NCBI GenBank assembly: GCA_015039465.1
Contig: MU130363.1
Coordinates: 86,393 to 150,392 of the forward strand
Direction: 5' to 3'
Length of the DNA stretch: 64,000 nt
From: Phlegmacium glaucopus
Taxonomy: Eukaryota > Basidiomycota > Agaricomycetes > Agaricales > Cortinariaceae
Below the pieces are notes generated by a model. The model searched no databases, was not told the origin of the DNA, and saw only the letters and a program-made list of their open reading frames with translations. The translations under genes and the position numbers were made by a program. Within the stretch, counting starts at the first letter, position 1, and every line of letters begins with the position of its first letter. Below are positions 1 through 17,716 of the stretch, piece after piece.

Positions 1-1720
1 GTGTTTTGTGACGTGTCTTGCAGCCACTCATTCTCTCTCCCATATTTCTTTTATTCCATTGACATCCATTATCGTCACGGTACTTCTATTATCCTTCCAC
101 AGGCCGCCGATGTCGGTGTTGGTATCTCGGGTGAAGAAGGCCTGCAAGCTGTCAACTCATCAGATTATGCTATCGCACAGGTACGCCGGTAGACTCGTCA
201 TTTGGAATGGAAAGCATTCATCTATTTTATGTCTCCCCTCCAGTTCCGATTTATAAAGCGTCTATTATTGGTACATGGCCATTGGTCGTATGCTAGGAAT
301 GGAACCATGTGAGTAGTCCTACTATTTTTATAACTTCCCGTCTCTAACATCCCTATTCTCATGAATATTCAGGATTTTGAATTTCTTCTATAAAAACATC
401 GTTTGTATTGGTGTGCTTTGGTGGTTTCAAATTTACTGTGCATGGAGTTCAACCTAGTAAGTTTGATTCTGTGCGAGTTAACATCATGGCTCAGAATTCC
501 TTTTTTTACGCAGTGTTTTTGAATATACCTATCTATTGTTTTGGAACTCCTTCTGGACAATAGCACCTGTGATAGCCATCGGATTATTCGACAGGTTTGC
601 TGGTATGCATCTGCACAACAAGTACCCATCGTTGTGGCATGCTAAAAAAATTTGCCTACAGATGACCATGTGTTGATGAACGCTCCGGAATTATACTGGT
701 ATGGTCGGGAGGGGAAGTGGTTTGGAATGCGGTCATTTATCGTCTATATGTTCGACGGCGTTTTCCAGGTTGGTTTTCATTTCCAAGTTTGACATGAAAT
801 ACTGAGTAGATTTGATAGTCTGCCATCATCTACTTCCTCATTGCTTATACTTATCTCACCAGTTCTGCCCGATCTGATGGATGGCAGATCTCTTTATATG
901 AGTTTTCGACTGTATGTTTCTTTGGACTTCTTACACAATTTTTTACTGACGATATCATAATCCAGACCATGGTTTTTGCTGCCGTTTTTGCTGCCAATTT
1001 CTTTAACGGCCTCAATACGAGTGTTTGGACTGGTTGGGTATTTTTCGCCGTATTCATTGGTGATCTCCTTCTCTGGGTTTACACAGTATGCGGTCTTGTG
1101 TTGAAGTTTTGAAAGTTAAATCTCATTTCTGATGGCAGGCCGTTTACAATGCGATCCCCCCTTCATCGTTTTCAACCTGGGTATGGGGCAACAACATCTT
1201 CTTGTTCGAGTCGGCCTACTTTTGGCTCTGTCTTCCCCTCACTATCCTCCTCGCACTATTGCCTCGGTATATCTTTAAAGCCTGGAAATTCGGCTTTCGC
1301 CCTGACGATATCGATATTCTCCGGTATATCAGCAAGAAAGATCCTAACAGAGACCTCTCCCGTGATCCTCAGACATGTAATCCTTTGACTGCTCTAAGAA
1401 GGCCTCGTCCGGCGTCAATGGTGTCGCATACCCGGACAGACAGCGTAGTGTCGCTTCCTCAACAATTCAACGAGTGTCGTTCAGGGAGCAGGACGGACAT
1501 GTCGACGGGACAACGCTCAGTACACCGCGGATTTGACTTTTCGACGGAGGAAAACGGGGTGGCTATTCGTCGAATGCAAACCAACCTTTCCGAAAGACGG
1601 CAAAGCAGTCGGAATTTGGCCGATGATGCCGACACGGGAACGCTCAGGCGACGGAGATCTACAATCAGCCATGTCTTGGCTGCACCGCGTAATTTTTTGC
1701 GACGGACACAAAAAATATAG
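1..1720 (+). CDS. P4-type phospholipid-translocating ATPase (flippase), 3' part
   Basis: Partial gene, cut by the window start. It flips phospholipids from the outer to the cytosolic leaflet in Golgi, endosome or plasma membrane. The first ~102 bases are the end of an intron. The first exon encodes the hinge after the P domain ([16 protein letters not shown], then [23 protein letters not shown]), a P4-ATPase signature. Short introns at about 181-241 and 309-372, and more downstream, separate exons coding for the last transmembrane helices ([59 protein letters not shown]). A basic, Arg/Ser-rich cytosolic tail of about 130 residues ends at TAG 1718-1720. It resembles Dnf1/Dnf2 more than Drs2, but the subclass-defining N-terminal half lies outside the window. 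Confidence 0.93.
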
Positions 1721-2696
1721 AATAATGACCGGGACCATTTATCACTGCCTCGTCTCGATCTGATTCACCTCTAATCCATTACACATATAACACATGCAAC
1801 TTATTTCAATCTTTTTTTCCGTCATACACATTAATAAGGATGGTATTTCTCATTTTTTATATTTCTTTTGGGAATTTTTTTTCTAGATTTGTACTATTAA
1901 ACAGCACTCTTCTTCATTCCCTCATTCACCCTCCTGTCATCATATTTATTTCGTTACGACCATTGATGTCTATCTTACATAATATTGAAATTGAACTTAT
2001 CTAACATCGGCGCTTTGCTTTTAGACCAGTTTAGACCACATGATAGTATCCGATTTAGTACCGTCGACGTGCCGTTGAGGTATGCCCAGAACATGAAGAA
2101 GCACGGCATAGATCCAATACCCACTTTATAATTGGTTACAGTCCTCGTCTGGGCTATAGAGGCACTCCCGAGTACATGATTGATTGATTGAATTCTATGT
2201 GAATAGACATTTGAATGACTTTCCGCTTAGAACACTGTTGGGGAAAGTCACTTGATAAGATGCCATCAAATTTCGATCTTACCAATGGATCAAGCTGTGC
2301 AAAATCCCAGTCATACACAATCTTGTCACTGCCAGTGCACCTTGAAATTGGTGGCCTATGTACTCTATTTTGAGGACTTCAAAGACTCTAGTGCAATATC
2401 ACGGAGCGTACTGAGGACGACATTTGGATGACGGCCTTCGGCGATACTGTGGACGACTGTTAGAGCAACCCATGATAACCGTGTATCTACGCCGCTGTGA
2501 TGCCATGGAGCCGCCTGGTCCCTGGCAGTTGACGATTGCCGTTATCTCAGGGGTTTAAAATATACATCCCAAGTAGATCTAAGTTCATTTGATTGCAACG
2601 GAGTCGTAGTTTGGGTAACCATTCTTACGTTAAAACTCTGGTCCGTATTAAAGCTGAACAGCCTTTAGATTTCTCTCTTGAAACGGCACCCCAGCA
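1721..2696. other. Intergenic spacer, 976 bp
   Basis: AT-rich with T-runs just after the flippase stop, consistent with a 3' UTR. No reading frame of recognisable family, tRNA-like or repeated sequence was seen. The last ~200 bp presumably carry the phospholipase D promoter; no clear TATA box is present. Confidence 0.5.
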
Positions 2697-5600
2697 ATGT
2701 CTTCTTTCCTTGAATCAATAGAGAAAGTTATTCATGGCGTTGCCGCCCAAGCTATTGGTGGGTAGATGGATACCTACTATATGCACCTTTCGCTCGAGAC
2801 TCTGACGAATTTTCATAGGCATCTTGGATCCCGATCGTATTTAGAATCCTTTATCAGCGATACGACTATCTTATCAAGTAATATTTCTCAGATGATCACG
2901 ATGATCCCAAAGAACAGGCCGCAGACGCAGCCAGGCAAAGGATCAGAGACAGCCATCGTTTCAATAGTTTTGCTGGGCAGAGATCCGGCAATGCAATCAA
3001 GTGGTAAGTTTGCGCACTTGAACTCGATACGATTGGAAGCTAATAAAAGAACGACGAAAGGCATATCGATGGACATGATTACATGTGGGCAGTTTCGGAG
3101 ATGATCGACAGTGCTAAAGAGTTTATCTTCATCTTGGTATGATATTTTCAGTCATTCACGTTTCAACCTTGAGTTTGAGCTTAACCATTTCACATTGTAG
3201 GATTGGTGGCTTACTCCTGAGTTGTACCTTCGACGACCTCCAGCGTATTTCCCTGAATGGCGTCTTGATCGTCTTCTTCAGAAAAAGGCCAGGCAAGGAG
3301 TAAAAATCCACATCATCGTGTACAAAGAGGTTCGTCTTCTTCAGTTTTCTTTTTCGGAGAAGTCCTTTTACGATGGTATCTCCTCTAGATTACGGAAACA
3401 TCGAGTGCGGACTCTAAGCATACCAAGGTAAGTTATTTTCTTATCTTTTATTCTGTTACTGACTAGCATTTCATCAGGATACCTTGGTTAAACTTCATCC
3501 AAACATCACATGTATGCGTCACCCTGACCATATTGGCGCCGAAGGTTCGACTTCGTCATTCGCAGTTACCTATAATACCTATAATGTTTACCTGGTTTTC
3601 TATCAGACGCCACCGAATTCTGGTCTCATCATGAGAAGGTTTTGCACCAACTTCCTCTGGTCTAGTTTTACTGACCCATTCTCAGGTTGTTCTGGTTGAT
3701 AACAAGCACGCTGCGATTGGCGGTCTTGATTTGTGTTTCGGGCGGTGGGATACTCATACTCACCCGCTGGCCGATGTTCATTCAACTAATATGTTCAAGA
3801 CCCTGTTCCCTGGCCAAGATTACAACAACACTCGTATCATGGACTTTAGCCAAGTAAGCAACTATGTCAGCAATACGTTATCTATACGTGATTATGCTCG
3901 TATGCCTTGGCATGACGTGGGTATTATTTTCTTACATTTCGTCGTCCTACATTATTGATAAGAGATGTTCAGGTTCATATGACTTTGACTGGCAACGTCG
4001 TGTTGGACATCGCGCAACACTTTATCGAGCGCTGGAATTTAATCAAGGAGCGAAAGGTATGAAAATGTGCTTATTTGACCGTCATTCTTTAACGTTGTTG
4101 GGTCCTTCAGTACAAGGATGATAAGTGAGCATAATGGATTTACGTCCTTGTTGATCATCAGCTCATCTCATACAAAGAACCTATGTTGTCCTTGCATTTC
4201 CTCACGCGCTTACTCCCAATGAACCCATAGCTCGTGCGTCACACCTTATGCAACTTATTTTCTTCTCCTCATATTTCTCAGATCATCCTCACCTTCAGCA
4301 ATGGGCCGAAGTTGGGCACAGATACTCCCAATACTGGCATAACCCAAATGCAGAAGTTCAAAATGTGCCAAGTCGTACTAACGGGCCAGGGACTTGCAAG
4401 GTCCAAGTTGTTCGTAGCGTCACTGACTGGTCGCATGGTGTTTTGAAAGAACATAGTATCCAAAACGCTTGTGAGTGAGCTCACGATGTTCCAACTGACC
4501 CATTTTGAGTTATTTTTCTACTTAGATATTCAGTTGATCAATGAAGCCAATCATTACGTCTACATCGGTATGTGAATGGCTGATGACTCCCGTTTCCAAT
4601 GACTTAGATCAAATTAATCGATAGAGAATCAGTTCTTGTAAGTCTGCCGGTGGTAAGACCACGTTGGCCACGGTTCTGACGTCCATCTTCAGCATATCTG
4701 CTACTAGGACTGGGGATGTTGTCACCAACTTGATTGCTAAGGCACTCTTAGAGCGAATTGTTCGTGCCGCAAAGGAAGGCCAGAAATTCAAGGTGACGTC
4801 GCTTTTCTTTCCATGACGCTGAAGGTTAACATTCTCTGAACGGTTTAGGTTGTCGTCGTGATACCTGAAGTTCCAGGTTTCTCTGGCGATATTAAGGAAG
4901 AAAGTCCTATAAAGACTATCATGGGCGCGCAGTATCGTACAATCAACCGCGGTGGTCACAGTATATATGAGGGTATTCGTAAGGCCGGTTATGAGCCGTA
5001 AGTAGAACCGCATGCAACTCATAAATGTTGGCGTTTGACCTTTCCATTCATCATGCAGAACGGACTACATTCGGTTCTACCATCTTCGTACTTACGATAG
5101 GATCAACGCGCCTAAAGGTTAGTGATATATTTTCTGATGACCGAGGTTTATCTGACTAAATTTTCATTCTTCTTTTACCAGGATTCATTGAGATAATAGA
5201 GCAAAACTCTGGGGTAACCTTCCCTGAGGCTCAAGTTTCATTAGCCCAACAATGGGTTGCCGGTGACACTATCACTGTCCAGAAGGAAATCGTCCTCGGT
5301 GTTCCAGAAAAAGAAGATGTGCTCGTGCTTGACAAAAAGGACGATGACGATGACGAGAAGCAGAAGCCTGCAACTATCACGGCGCCTATCCCTACAGACG
5401 GGGAAGCAGCACTACAGGTCTTGGAGGCGTTCCAGAATGGTTCCTATGGACTACAAGGGGACCAGGCGATTTCGGACAGCGTTGCTCAACACAGGCTTTC
5501 CGCTAAATCTAGTCTGCTCGACGAGCCATGGTTGGGTAACGAACAGGAAGAATTAGATTCGTGAGTCTTTATTGAATATCTCAATTTTAATCATTGTTGA

Positions 5601-6550
5601 CTTTGTCAGTTATATATCTGAGTTGGTTTACATTCACTCGAAAGTAATGATCGTGGATGATCGAAGAGTGATTGTGAGTTTGTCTGTCTACATGTATTTA
5701 ACTTTTTATCAAATAATCGATCCATAGATGGGTTCGGCGAACTTCAACGACCGTAGTCAGAAGGTTTGTGTTATGCCCCACCATTATTCGAAACCCTCCT
5801 AATTTCTCTTATCAGGGTAATGGCGACTCGGAGATTGCGCTTGTTGTTGAAGACGATGATCTGATTGAGTCGTACATGGATGGCCAGCCCTACAGCGCAT
5901 CTCGATTTGCCGCCACCATTCGTCGCCAGCTTTACAAGGGTATTTGATTTATATACCTCTCACCCATCTTGTTCGTCTCCTTATTATGCAACCTTTACAT
6001 TCAGAACATCTTGGTCTCATTCCGCCCCAAGACTGCGATGACCCTCACTCAGAAGTCACCAATGCTATGCGTCCGTCACCCGTCCCTAATGATGATACGA
6101 CTGGTTCGGATGAAGATCAACTCGTGGCTGACCCCTTGTCTGACGCCACGGACTCGTTGTGGACCACTACAGCAAGACGGAATCGTGAAATCTTTACGGA
6201 GATCTTCCATCCTCTGCCATCCAATCTTGTCCATAACTGGGAGGCCTATAAGGTATGACTATCATCATTCTGTTCGTGACACCTCGCTAGATGTCTATCT
6301 TAGAACTATAAATCGAAAGGGAAGACCAACCATGTTGTTGAAGGAGTACCTTTAAGTCGCGTGAAAGACCGCTTGAACAACGTCAAGGGTGCTCTTGTTG
6401 AAATGCCGTTGGTTAGTATTGTTTTCAGCAATCTGCGCCTTTGATTTGAACTGAATCTTTTTTGTATAGGATTTCTTGATTGAGGAAAATGAACTTGTGA
6501 CTGGTCTTCAGTGGACGAAACTCGATGCTGTTCTTCCTATCTATATTTAA
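2697..6550 (+). CDS. Phospholipase D
   Basis: Hydrolyses phosphatidylcholine to phosphatidic acid and choline at cellular membranes. The start is ATG 2697 (MSSFLESIEKVIHG...). Both HKD catalytic motifs are visible: HHEK...VVDNKHAAIGGLDLCFGRWD, spread over exons ending near 3850, and YIHSKVMIVDDRRV followed by MGSANFNDRSQ near 5630-5770. Many small introns of about 50-60 bases interrupt it. Conserved PLD blocks between the motifs are also present (PRMPWHDV, FIEIIEQNSG-type segments). An acidic-basic linker lies near 5280-5560. The stop is TAA 6548-6550. No PX or PH domain is seen before the catalytic core, unlike yeast Spo14; this short form is common in filamentous fungi. Confidence in the family is high; exon borders are approximate. 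Confidence 0.93.
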
Positions 6551-6867
6551 AGAACGGAACTAAAGCCCTAAATTTCTTGTATAATAAATGAAAACTTGAA
6601 TGTAAAACTCATGTATTAGTCTGAATCTGTCAATATAAAGAATATGCCCACCTGCCAACAACCTCTGGGGAACTCGGATGATTGCCAGTGGGAGATGACT
6701 ATATATGTTTCTATTTAAATAAAATCTCCTGTATAGCAACGACAACCGATTGATCCGAGTCGGAAGAGCATCAAATCAACCTCGATCATGAACCTATCAT
6801 TTAAATAAATGGCAGTTCCCTCCGACGCGTTTTCTTTTTAAGATTTTTTCAACCCTTGAATGTTAAC
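6551..6867. other. Intergenic spacer, 317 bp
   Basis: 3' flank of phospholipase D and 5' flank of the F-box gene. Nothing recognisable beyond AT-rich stretches. Confidence 0.4.
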
Positions 6868-9093
6868 ATGCACCGTAGTGTCACTTCTCTACTCACTGAT
6901 GAAGGTTACATAGACGCAAATCAGATGGGTTCTGTTCAAGACTGTGAAGGTGGATATTTCGTAATATCGCTACTCTTCATGACTATGGTTCAAATCTCTT
7001 GACAGAACTGGCCTACAAGCTTCTAGCATCCCTTCCGAGGTCGCGTCTGGCTATTATTCAAAGGCGAATTGCCCCGCTGCTACAGTTCGATGTGGTTGGC
7101 GTGCGTACCGCCCGTCGTCCTGCACTTTGGTTGTCGCTAATGCCTCCCATTAAAGTCTCTTCCAACAGAGGTCTCGCTTCAAATATTTTCTCATCTTCCT
7201 TTTCCAACATTACTGGTCTGTGCGCTTGTGAGCCGACGCTGGAAAGCCCTTGCAAATGATCAAAGTCTTTGGAAAGACCTTTGCCAGGCTCAAGGTTGGA
7301 AATGGTGTCAGGCACCACGCTCACATACATTCAATGCTTTGCGTCTCAATTGCCATGAAGTTAGTGATTCAGATGACGAAGGCATGGGTGACTCCGATGA
7401 AGAGGAAGAAGATGGGGATAATCACTCGCTTGACGGAGTGGAAGCAGCAAAACTAGAATTGACACGCATGCATGCCGAGTTGGACTCCGGATTTTTCTCA
7501 ACGTCCTTGTCGAGTGACGCGCTTGCACTTCCTAGCCCCAGCAACTCCGTGTATGGACCTTCATCTTCCTTTGAAAGATCGGGCACCGCCAGATTCAGAC
7601 GGCAGGCCCGCCATTCTGCTCCAGCCTTGTTGAAAACACCTCATGAATCCTCTTTCCTGATGCCGGACTACAAACTCCTATACCAGACACATATCAAACT
7701 CAGAGGTCGCTTCATGTCCTCCTCGTATCGACTGTCTGCCTTGCAGACCCAAGGTGCCCCAACAAACGCGCATACAAGTACAATTTACTGCCTCCAGTTG
7801 TACACCTACTCTGAGACAGGTAAACAGGTCCTTTTTACAGGATCTCGAGATAAGACGGTTCGAGAATGGAATCTCAGTACAGGAATGGTGGAACGAGTCA
7901 TTTCAGGCGTACATAACAGCTCTGTGCTGAGTATATGCGTTCATAATGGCTATCTTGCGAGCGCAGGTGGCGATAGGCAGGTCGCAATTTGGCACTTGGA
8001 GTCCGACCAATTGGTCAAGGTTCTGTGCGAACATGACGATAGCGTGCTTTGCGTGCGATTCGACGACCGGCGGTTAGTGTCATGTTCCAAAGGTAAGCTC
8101 ATCAAACTGCAACTGTTTCTTGTTCACAAATGAAAGGCTGGCTTTGCAGATCGCACTGTCAGAATATATTCATTCCCACAGCTTGAATTACAATATGTGC
8201 TAGGTGCTCACCGCTCGGCTGTCAATGCCGTGTCCCTCTCGGGGTCATTTATAGTCTCTGCGTCAGGAGACCGTTCTATTAGATTGTGGGATGCAGACAC
8301 AGGCAAACTTTTGCGAACCTTTGAAAACCATCATTCAAGAGGGTAAAGTGTAACTTCACTGACGCATGGACGAGTCTTGCTAATTTCATTTCCTTATGAT
8401 CCACAGAATTGCCTCAATTGATTTCTGCCCTCCCATCGTTCTATCTGGATCATCAGATAAACACCTGCGTCTATTCGACATGACTACTTTGCAAGGCTGG
8501 TCAACTTCACTAGATTACAAGGCTGTTGCATCCACCAGCGATGCTCCTCTTCCTTATCCATTACTATCTTCTGGAAGCAATAACATCTCTGCTGTGGGCC
8601 TGGTTTGTCAGGCATGTGGAAGCAACAATATCACATCTCAACCTGTGTCGAGAATTGAGAATTGCGGTAGATGTGTCCATGGAGACCTGGTTAGAAGTGT
8701 AGCTCTTGGACAGGATTTCGTGTTGAGCGGAAGTTATGACTTGAGTATCAAGGTTAGTCTTTTTTGCTAACCCACTTCTAAATCTACTGACTTGGCTTAA
8801 TTACTTTAGGTATGGGATCGTAAAACAGGGGCTCTCGTCGCCGATCTTACGGGTGGACATACTGGTCGAATATTCTGCGTTGGTTTTGATTTCAAGAAGG
8901 TGCCATTGACAAATTCTCGTGTCGTCAACCCTTTTAACAAAATTTTCTTTATATTTATAGATTGTGTCGTGTGGCGATGATCAGGTGGGCAATAATCCTC
9001 TGTATTTGTGTTGAACATAACTGACAATGGCCTTTGTAGAGGATCTGTGTTTGGGACTTTTCCCATGGAATCGATACAAGTTTCATACCATGA
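6868..9093 (+). CDS. F-box and WD40 repeat protein
   Basis: Probable substrate receptor of an SCF ubiquitin ligase. The start is ATG 6868 (MHRSVTSLLTDEG). An F-box follows at about 7140-7290, read across frames through short introns (SLPTEVSLQIFSHLPF, then CALVSRRWKALAND, LWKDLC). An acidic stretch and a Ser-rich linker precede a WD40 propeller of about seven blades: LFTGSRDKTVREW, LASAGGDRQVAIW, LVSCSKDRTVRIY, IVSASGDRSIRLWD, VLSGSSDKHLRLFD, VLSGSYDLSIKVWD, IVSCGDDQRICVWDF. The last exon starts at 9042 and ends with TGA 9091-9093. An insert between blades 5 and 6 contains CQACGSNN...CGRC, a possible small metal-binding loop. The architecture is close to fungal Cdc4/Met30/Pop1-type receptors. 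SKP1, its expected partner, lies at 59.8 kb, but no functional link is implied. Confidence 0.92.
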
Positions 9094-10867
9094 GACGCTC
9101 ATTATTTTTCCATAGTTATAGGAATAAATTTGGTGTATATCTGGCGCTTTTTTTCTCCCAGTCAAGTTGCGGAAATCTGTCTCAAATGACCTCAACTCAC
9201 CGTCGGTGGTCGGAAATTTGTTGGTCAAGATACGGCCCATTCAATCCATTCTGTGGTTACTTTTTTTATTTTTTATTTTTTATTCCTGAGACTTCCCCTC
9301 TGTGGCGATGCCATATGCTCCTTGGGCACTCTAACCGATCCAGCAGCTTGGGTCTCGCGTGGCGTCCCCAAACTCTGTGGTTACTTAACAGGATGCCTTC
9401 TCTTGCGTTTCTTATATGACGTCTTCTCAAAATGGAAATGAACAAGACCGTGGATGGGGCTGGCAAGAAGGTTATACCTGTCTTGTGAGTTGATTGATAA
9501 ATATCAGAGACGTTGAGGATCATGGAATTTTTTATTTCAGGCAGGAATAAGTGGAATGGATACTGCGTCAACTATCTGACAGTTCTGATACGCAGGCTTT
9601 CTTGGTTGCGAATGCTAGATACGTGAGGCATTGGCAGACGTTCTGGGAGATTGAAGGACAAATTTCTTTTTTGATCAGGTACTATGGTCAATACTGGAAA
9701 ACCCCTTTGTCGGATTCATTCTCATCCACCCTAGTTCCTAGAGTACCTGGACGCGGTGTCCTCTTAATCACCTGGATCGAATTGCGGTTGACTACCGTCA
9801 TTTCGAGCGTTGGTTCACTTTTCGTTCGAACCAAAGGATTTCTCTCATCCGTATATCCCCCCCACTGTCTGCATGTACAGATGATCAGAACCCACGAATA
9901 ATCAAAACAAATGCACTCAAAAAATTTGACCTACTGTTTCAAACCTCTTCCTGTGAGGACGGATATTTCGTATACGGCTCAACGAGCCCGTAGATCCGCA
10001 TCCGAAACACGCTCGTCTCATGACATTCTACGACCGTGCGCATTCTATGTGCCAGCATATTTCGTTCTTAGATGGCAGCACGCTTGCGAAGGAATTTTCA
10101 AGATTTCCGGGGGGAGCGGGAATACAGCATATGTCATTCATGATGTATGGGTTTGCCAATTCGCCTAAACCTTAGACGCAACAGTTGCTCAGAAAAGTAG
10201 GACGAGGAAAACATATAGGAGAAACACCAATGGACAGATGAGAGGAGCCATGGAACGGGAAGTGGGGACCTGTCTATGGAAGAAGAGAGTATGGATGGCG
10301 ATGACGCAGACAAGATTAACATAAGGCGATATATGGTATTACAGGGTCAGCTAGAGATCTATGCGCAGGTGAGTCTGGACTCTGAAGTTCTAAGGTTATC
10401 TAACTGACATAAAGGCTTATGTTGTTATCTTACACTGGCTAATGTTTCACGTATTAAAACTAACCCCACATTATTCTCCGAATAAAACATCGCCTTGTGG
10501 TCAATGCCCAAGGTAAAGATGACAAGGGAGTTAAGCATGTTTAATCAAGAAAGGGACGGAGAGTCGGAGACGTTTCAGGGATTCGATGACACTCGCCAAT
10601 AGCTTTTCATCCGAAAAATGTCAAGGTCTCACTCAACAAGTTTCTTAAAGAACATGTATTTAATCCTATTTAGTCAAATACAAGTCAATCATTGTCCATG
10701 TTTAAGCAAGACGTTAATCGTCTAGAAAGGATGGGGAAGGAGGATATTGTCCGAGATATTATTGTCCGAATGAGCAAAGAGTGCGGTACCGGATAGGTAA
10801 GATATGTTTCGAAAGTTCATGTTCATAGCTTTGTTCTTCCAAGCAGGGGCCAAGCCAGGCCAACCAG
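9094..10867. other. Unassigned 1.8 kb; possible decayed or unrecognised gene
   Basis: Only fragmentary open frames occur on the plus strand. One at about 9551-9900 reads HWQTFWEIEGQISFLIRYYG. Another is open from about 9753 to 9989 (RIAVDYRHFERWFTF). A third near 10020-10170 has two open frames. None matches a family I recognise, and frames change without convincing introns. 10200-10860 holds nothing I can name apart from the 3' flank of the minus-strand gene. It could be a degraded gene or one with unusual splicing. Confidence 0.35.
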
Positions 10868-11411
10868 TTAGATGATCAAGAAGAGTTCGCTTCTGTCGCC
10901 TGAATCCCCAAACACTGAAAAGCCGGCCGAGGTATAAGTTCAAATGATTAGCTTTCCACGAGCGCAGACTCACAAGTGATGTAATGATAACCAGGTACTA
11001 CATCAGTGGGAACTGTGAAGTTTACTTGCCCAACGCGAAGATCAAAATCTTTAGCGAGTGGTGTGGAGTCTGCAAGGTAAGGACTTGATGTTAGAGAGCA
11101 ATGGATCGAGGGAAAAACAGAGAGGACACCTACAGCCATTTAACATGACAGCAGCGCCATTCGAGATATGCTCTGGGGCATCGGTCGTAACCCTGTGGAT
11201 CATAGGGCTTTCAGTAATGAAGACTTTTTGCTGCGCAGGGATTTACATACCACTCTACACACTCTATTTGTCCAATTGACCATACTGTGTTGCTATTGGG
11301 GCTGATGATTTGGGGGACGAAGACATCGAGGGCAGCTCTCGGTACAAACGACAACGGCGAAGCCTGAACAGCAAATAAGAGACAGAAGAGAGTGACGAGG
11401 AAAGAGAGCAT
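10868..11411 (-). CDS. Small secreted Kre9/KNH-like Ser-Thr-rich protein
   Basis: The start is ATG at 11411. A signal peptide follows (MLSFLVTLFCLLFAVQASP), then a domain with the family pattern PQIISPNSNTVWSIGQIE, VEW, then GYSTPLAKDFDLRVGQVNF, VPGYHYITLFGDSGDRS. The last exon ends in TAA (10868-10870). Three introns restore the frame: donor GTATGTAA near 11246, donor GTAGGTGT near 11130, and donor GTGAGTCT near 10973. At about 135 residues it matches the short basidiomycete members that carry only the Kre9/KNH N-terminal fold and no GPI tail. Family members are linked to the cell wall (beta-1,6-glucan in yeast Kre9); the role here is inferred. Confidence 0.8.
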
Positions 11412-11725
11412 GAGAGAGGTAATATTGAGGGAGGAAAATAAAATGACTAACCGATTCTATTCGGTTCCCCCTATGTACTTTGCGAATAGACAGTGTGTGG
11501 TTGTATTGTGATGAAGCTCCACATATGTAACATGTGTGAAGGTCAGATGGAGTTAGACCGTTGATATGGTGACCCTTCCAACTGAGAAGTAAGCTGGAGT
11601 ACCGGTTTAATGTTTACTTGCTGATACTAGGGAAAGAAAGACTTGGAATTTTCAAACTAATCATACACACTATTAATTAAATTTAACACATCCTGAATCA
11701 TAAAGTATAAGAAATGATGAAAGAC

Positions 11726-16330
<4,605 letters not shown>

Positions 16331-16492
16331 GGAAGGAACGATAGCATTGTCAAAGTCACCGCGGGCGTCAGTGCGTAGTACTGCCACTGCTCCGTCAAAT
16401 TTGACTCGATCAATCGGGGCTATCGGCACGTGACAGTTAGGCAAACACGTACCTGTACCACTGCATGTCCTCGTACTTGACTTCAAAACAGT

Positions 16493-17357
16493 ATGGAAGC
16501 CAGAGGACTCACAAGGTCTTGCTGTAATTTTGTTAAAACCCAACGTGTTTTTTCAAGGGCGCGATCAACTGTGTCGAAAGCCAAGCTAACAACAGCTAGT
16601 ACCGCCACTGTGAACCCAAAGCCTCAGATGACTCTCACCTGGCCCGACTACCTTGCAATTCGACACAGTAAAAGGAAATGGCAGATGGTAAAAAAATTCA
16701 CGCGATAAACTCGGTGTGTGAAGGGTAACTAATTCTGTTTGTCAGGCTGCCATGATCCCTTGCGCCTTACTTGGTTTTGTAGGAGGAGCAGCATATTTCG
16801 GCACCCTTGATGCAGACCCAATGAAACCAATCATGGTACTTGCACTTTTACTATGATCTCCTTCTTCACTCACATACTTGTCATATCTAGGGTATTGACC
16901 CATTTTTCTTCTATGGTATCTGCACTGTGGGATGTGTCGGTACGTCCCTTTCTTTCTGAGTTTGAGCAAGCACTCTTAAAATATTTGATAGGCGCGGGAG
17001 CCATAATCGGACCAACAATTGGAACTGCGTTGTGGCGACTACAATATCGGCAACTGCTTCCCTTGATTGACGCAAAGGATCACCAGTTTTTCCAACGTGT
17101 AGCAAAAAATCGGGTAGATGCTACTCTTCAGAGTCCAACTAACCCAGTACCGGACTATTATGGTGAGTTCACTATAGACTTGGTATGTCATTCAAGCTAA
17201 ACCATTAACAGGGGAAAAAATTGGGTCATTACATCAATATAGAACGGTCAGTTTCCTGGCCTTTTATTTTACTCGTTTGCTGATTCTTCATATGCTACAG
17301 TGGCTAAGGGACCAAGCAAAGTACAAGCGTAAAGCACTACTTCCTGAAGAACTATAA
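16493..17357 (+). CDS. PAM17: Mitochondrial import motor subunit Pam17
   Basis: A subunit of the presequence translocase-associated motor at TIM23, in the mitochondrial inner membrane. ATG 16493 opens an Arg/Lys/Ser/Thr-rich presequence (MEARGLTRSCCNFVK...). The mature part begins LTWPDYLAIRHSKRKWQ. Two transmembrane helices follow (ALLGFVGGAAYFGTL and FFFYGICTVGCVGAGAIIG), then the conserved PTIGTALWRLQYRQLLPLID, FFQRVAKNRVDATLQSP, NPVPDYYGEKIGSLHQYR, WLRDQAKYKRK. Five introns of about 50-60 bases separate the exons, and the frame is continuous to TAA 17355-17357. Length (about 200 residues) and motif order fit the family well. It is divergent to the SNF2 gene with under 170 bp between likely starts. 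Confidence 0.95.
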
Positions 17358-17716
17358 TCTTCCATGTTGTTAATCACTATCACCACCACTCTCATCCCAT
17401 ATCTTTGTTTCTTTATTGCAGTGCAATTTTAAATTTTTATTAAACTCCTACCAAACTAATGAAGATAGTGGATAGATATCACAAAGGAAAAGGAATTTGA
17501 TGGATAGTAGTGTGCTTGACTTCCCGGAAGCAAGCAAATAAATTAGCAAGGCATCGTGGAGAAACGCCCAAGAACGAAGAGAAGGACTGAATGGCCTGTT
17601 AAAAGTAAACATCATTAAAACATTGTATCCGAGTCATAGGAGCGGAAGCAAAGGGTGAGTCCATTTGCAATGTAATCCGTATCATCCGTCGTCTGCATCA
17701 TCAATTAGTACAAGGT
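17358..17716. other. Convergent 3' spacer, 359 bp
   Basis: Lies between the stops of PAM17 and the SH3 gene. AT-rich, without recognisable genes. Confidence 0.4.

Noticed and set aside
16331..16543. SNF2 start at 16543
   Set aside because: The codon there is TTG, and the stretch overlaps the PAM17 start at 16493 on the other strand.
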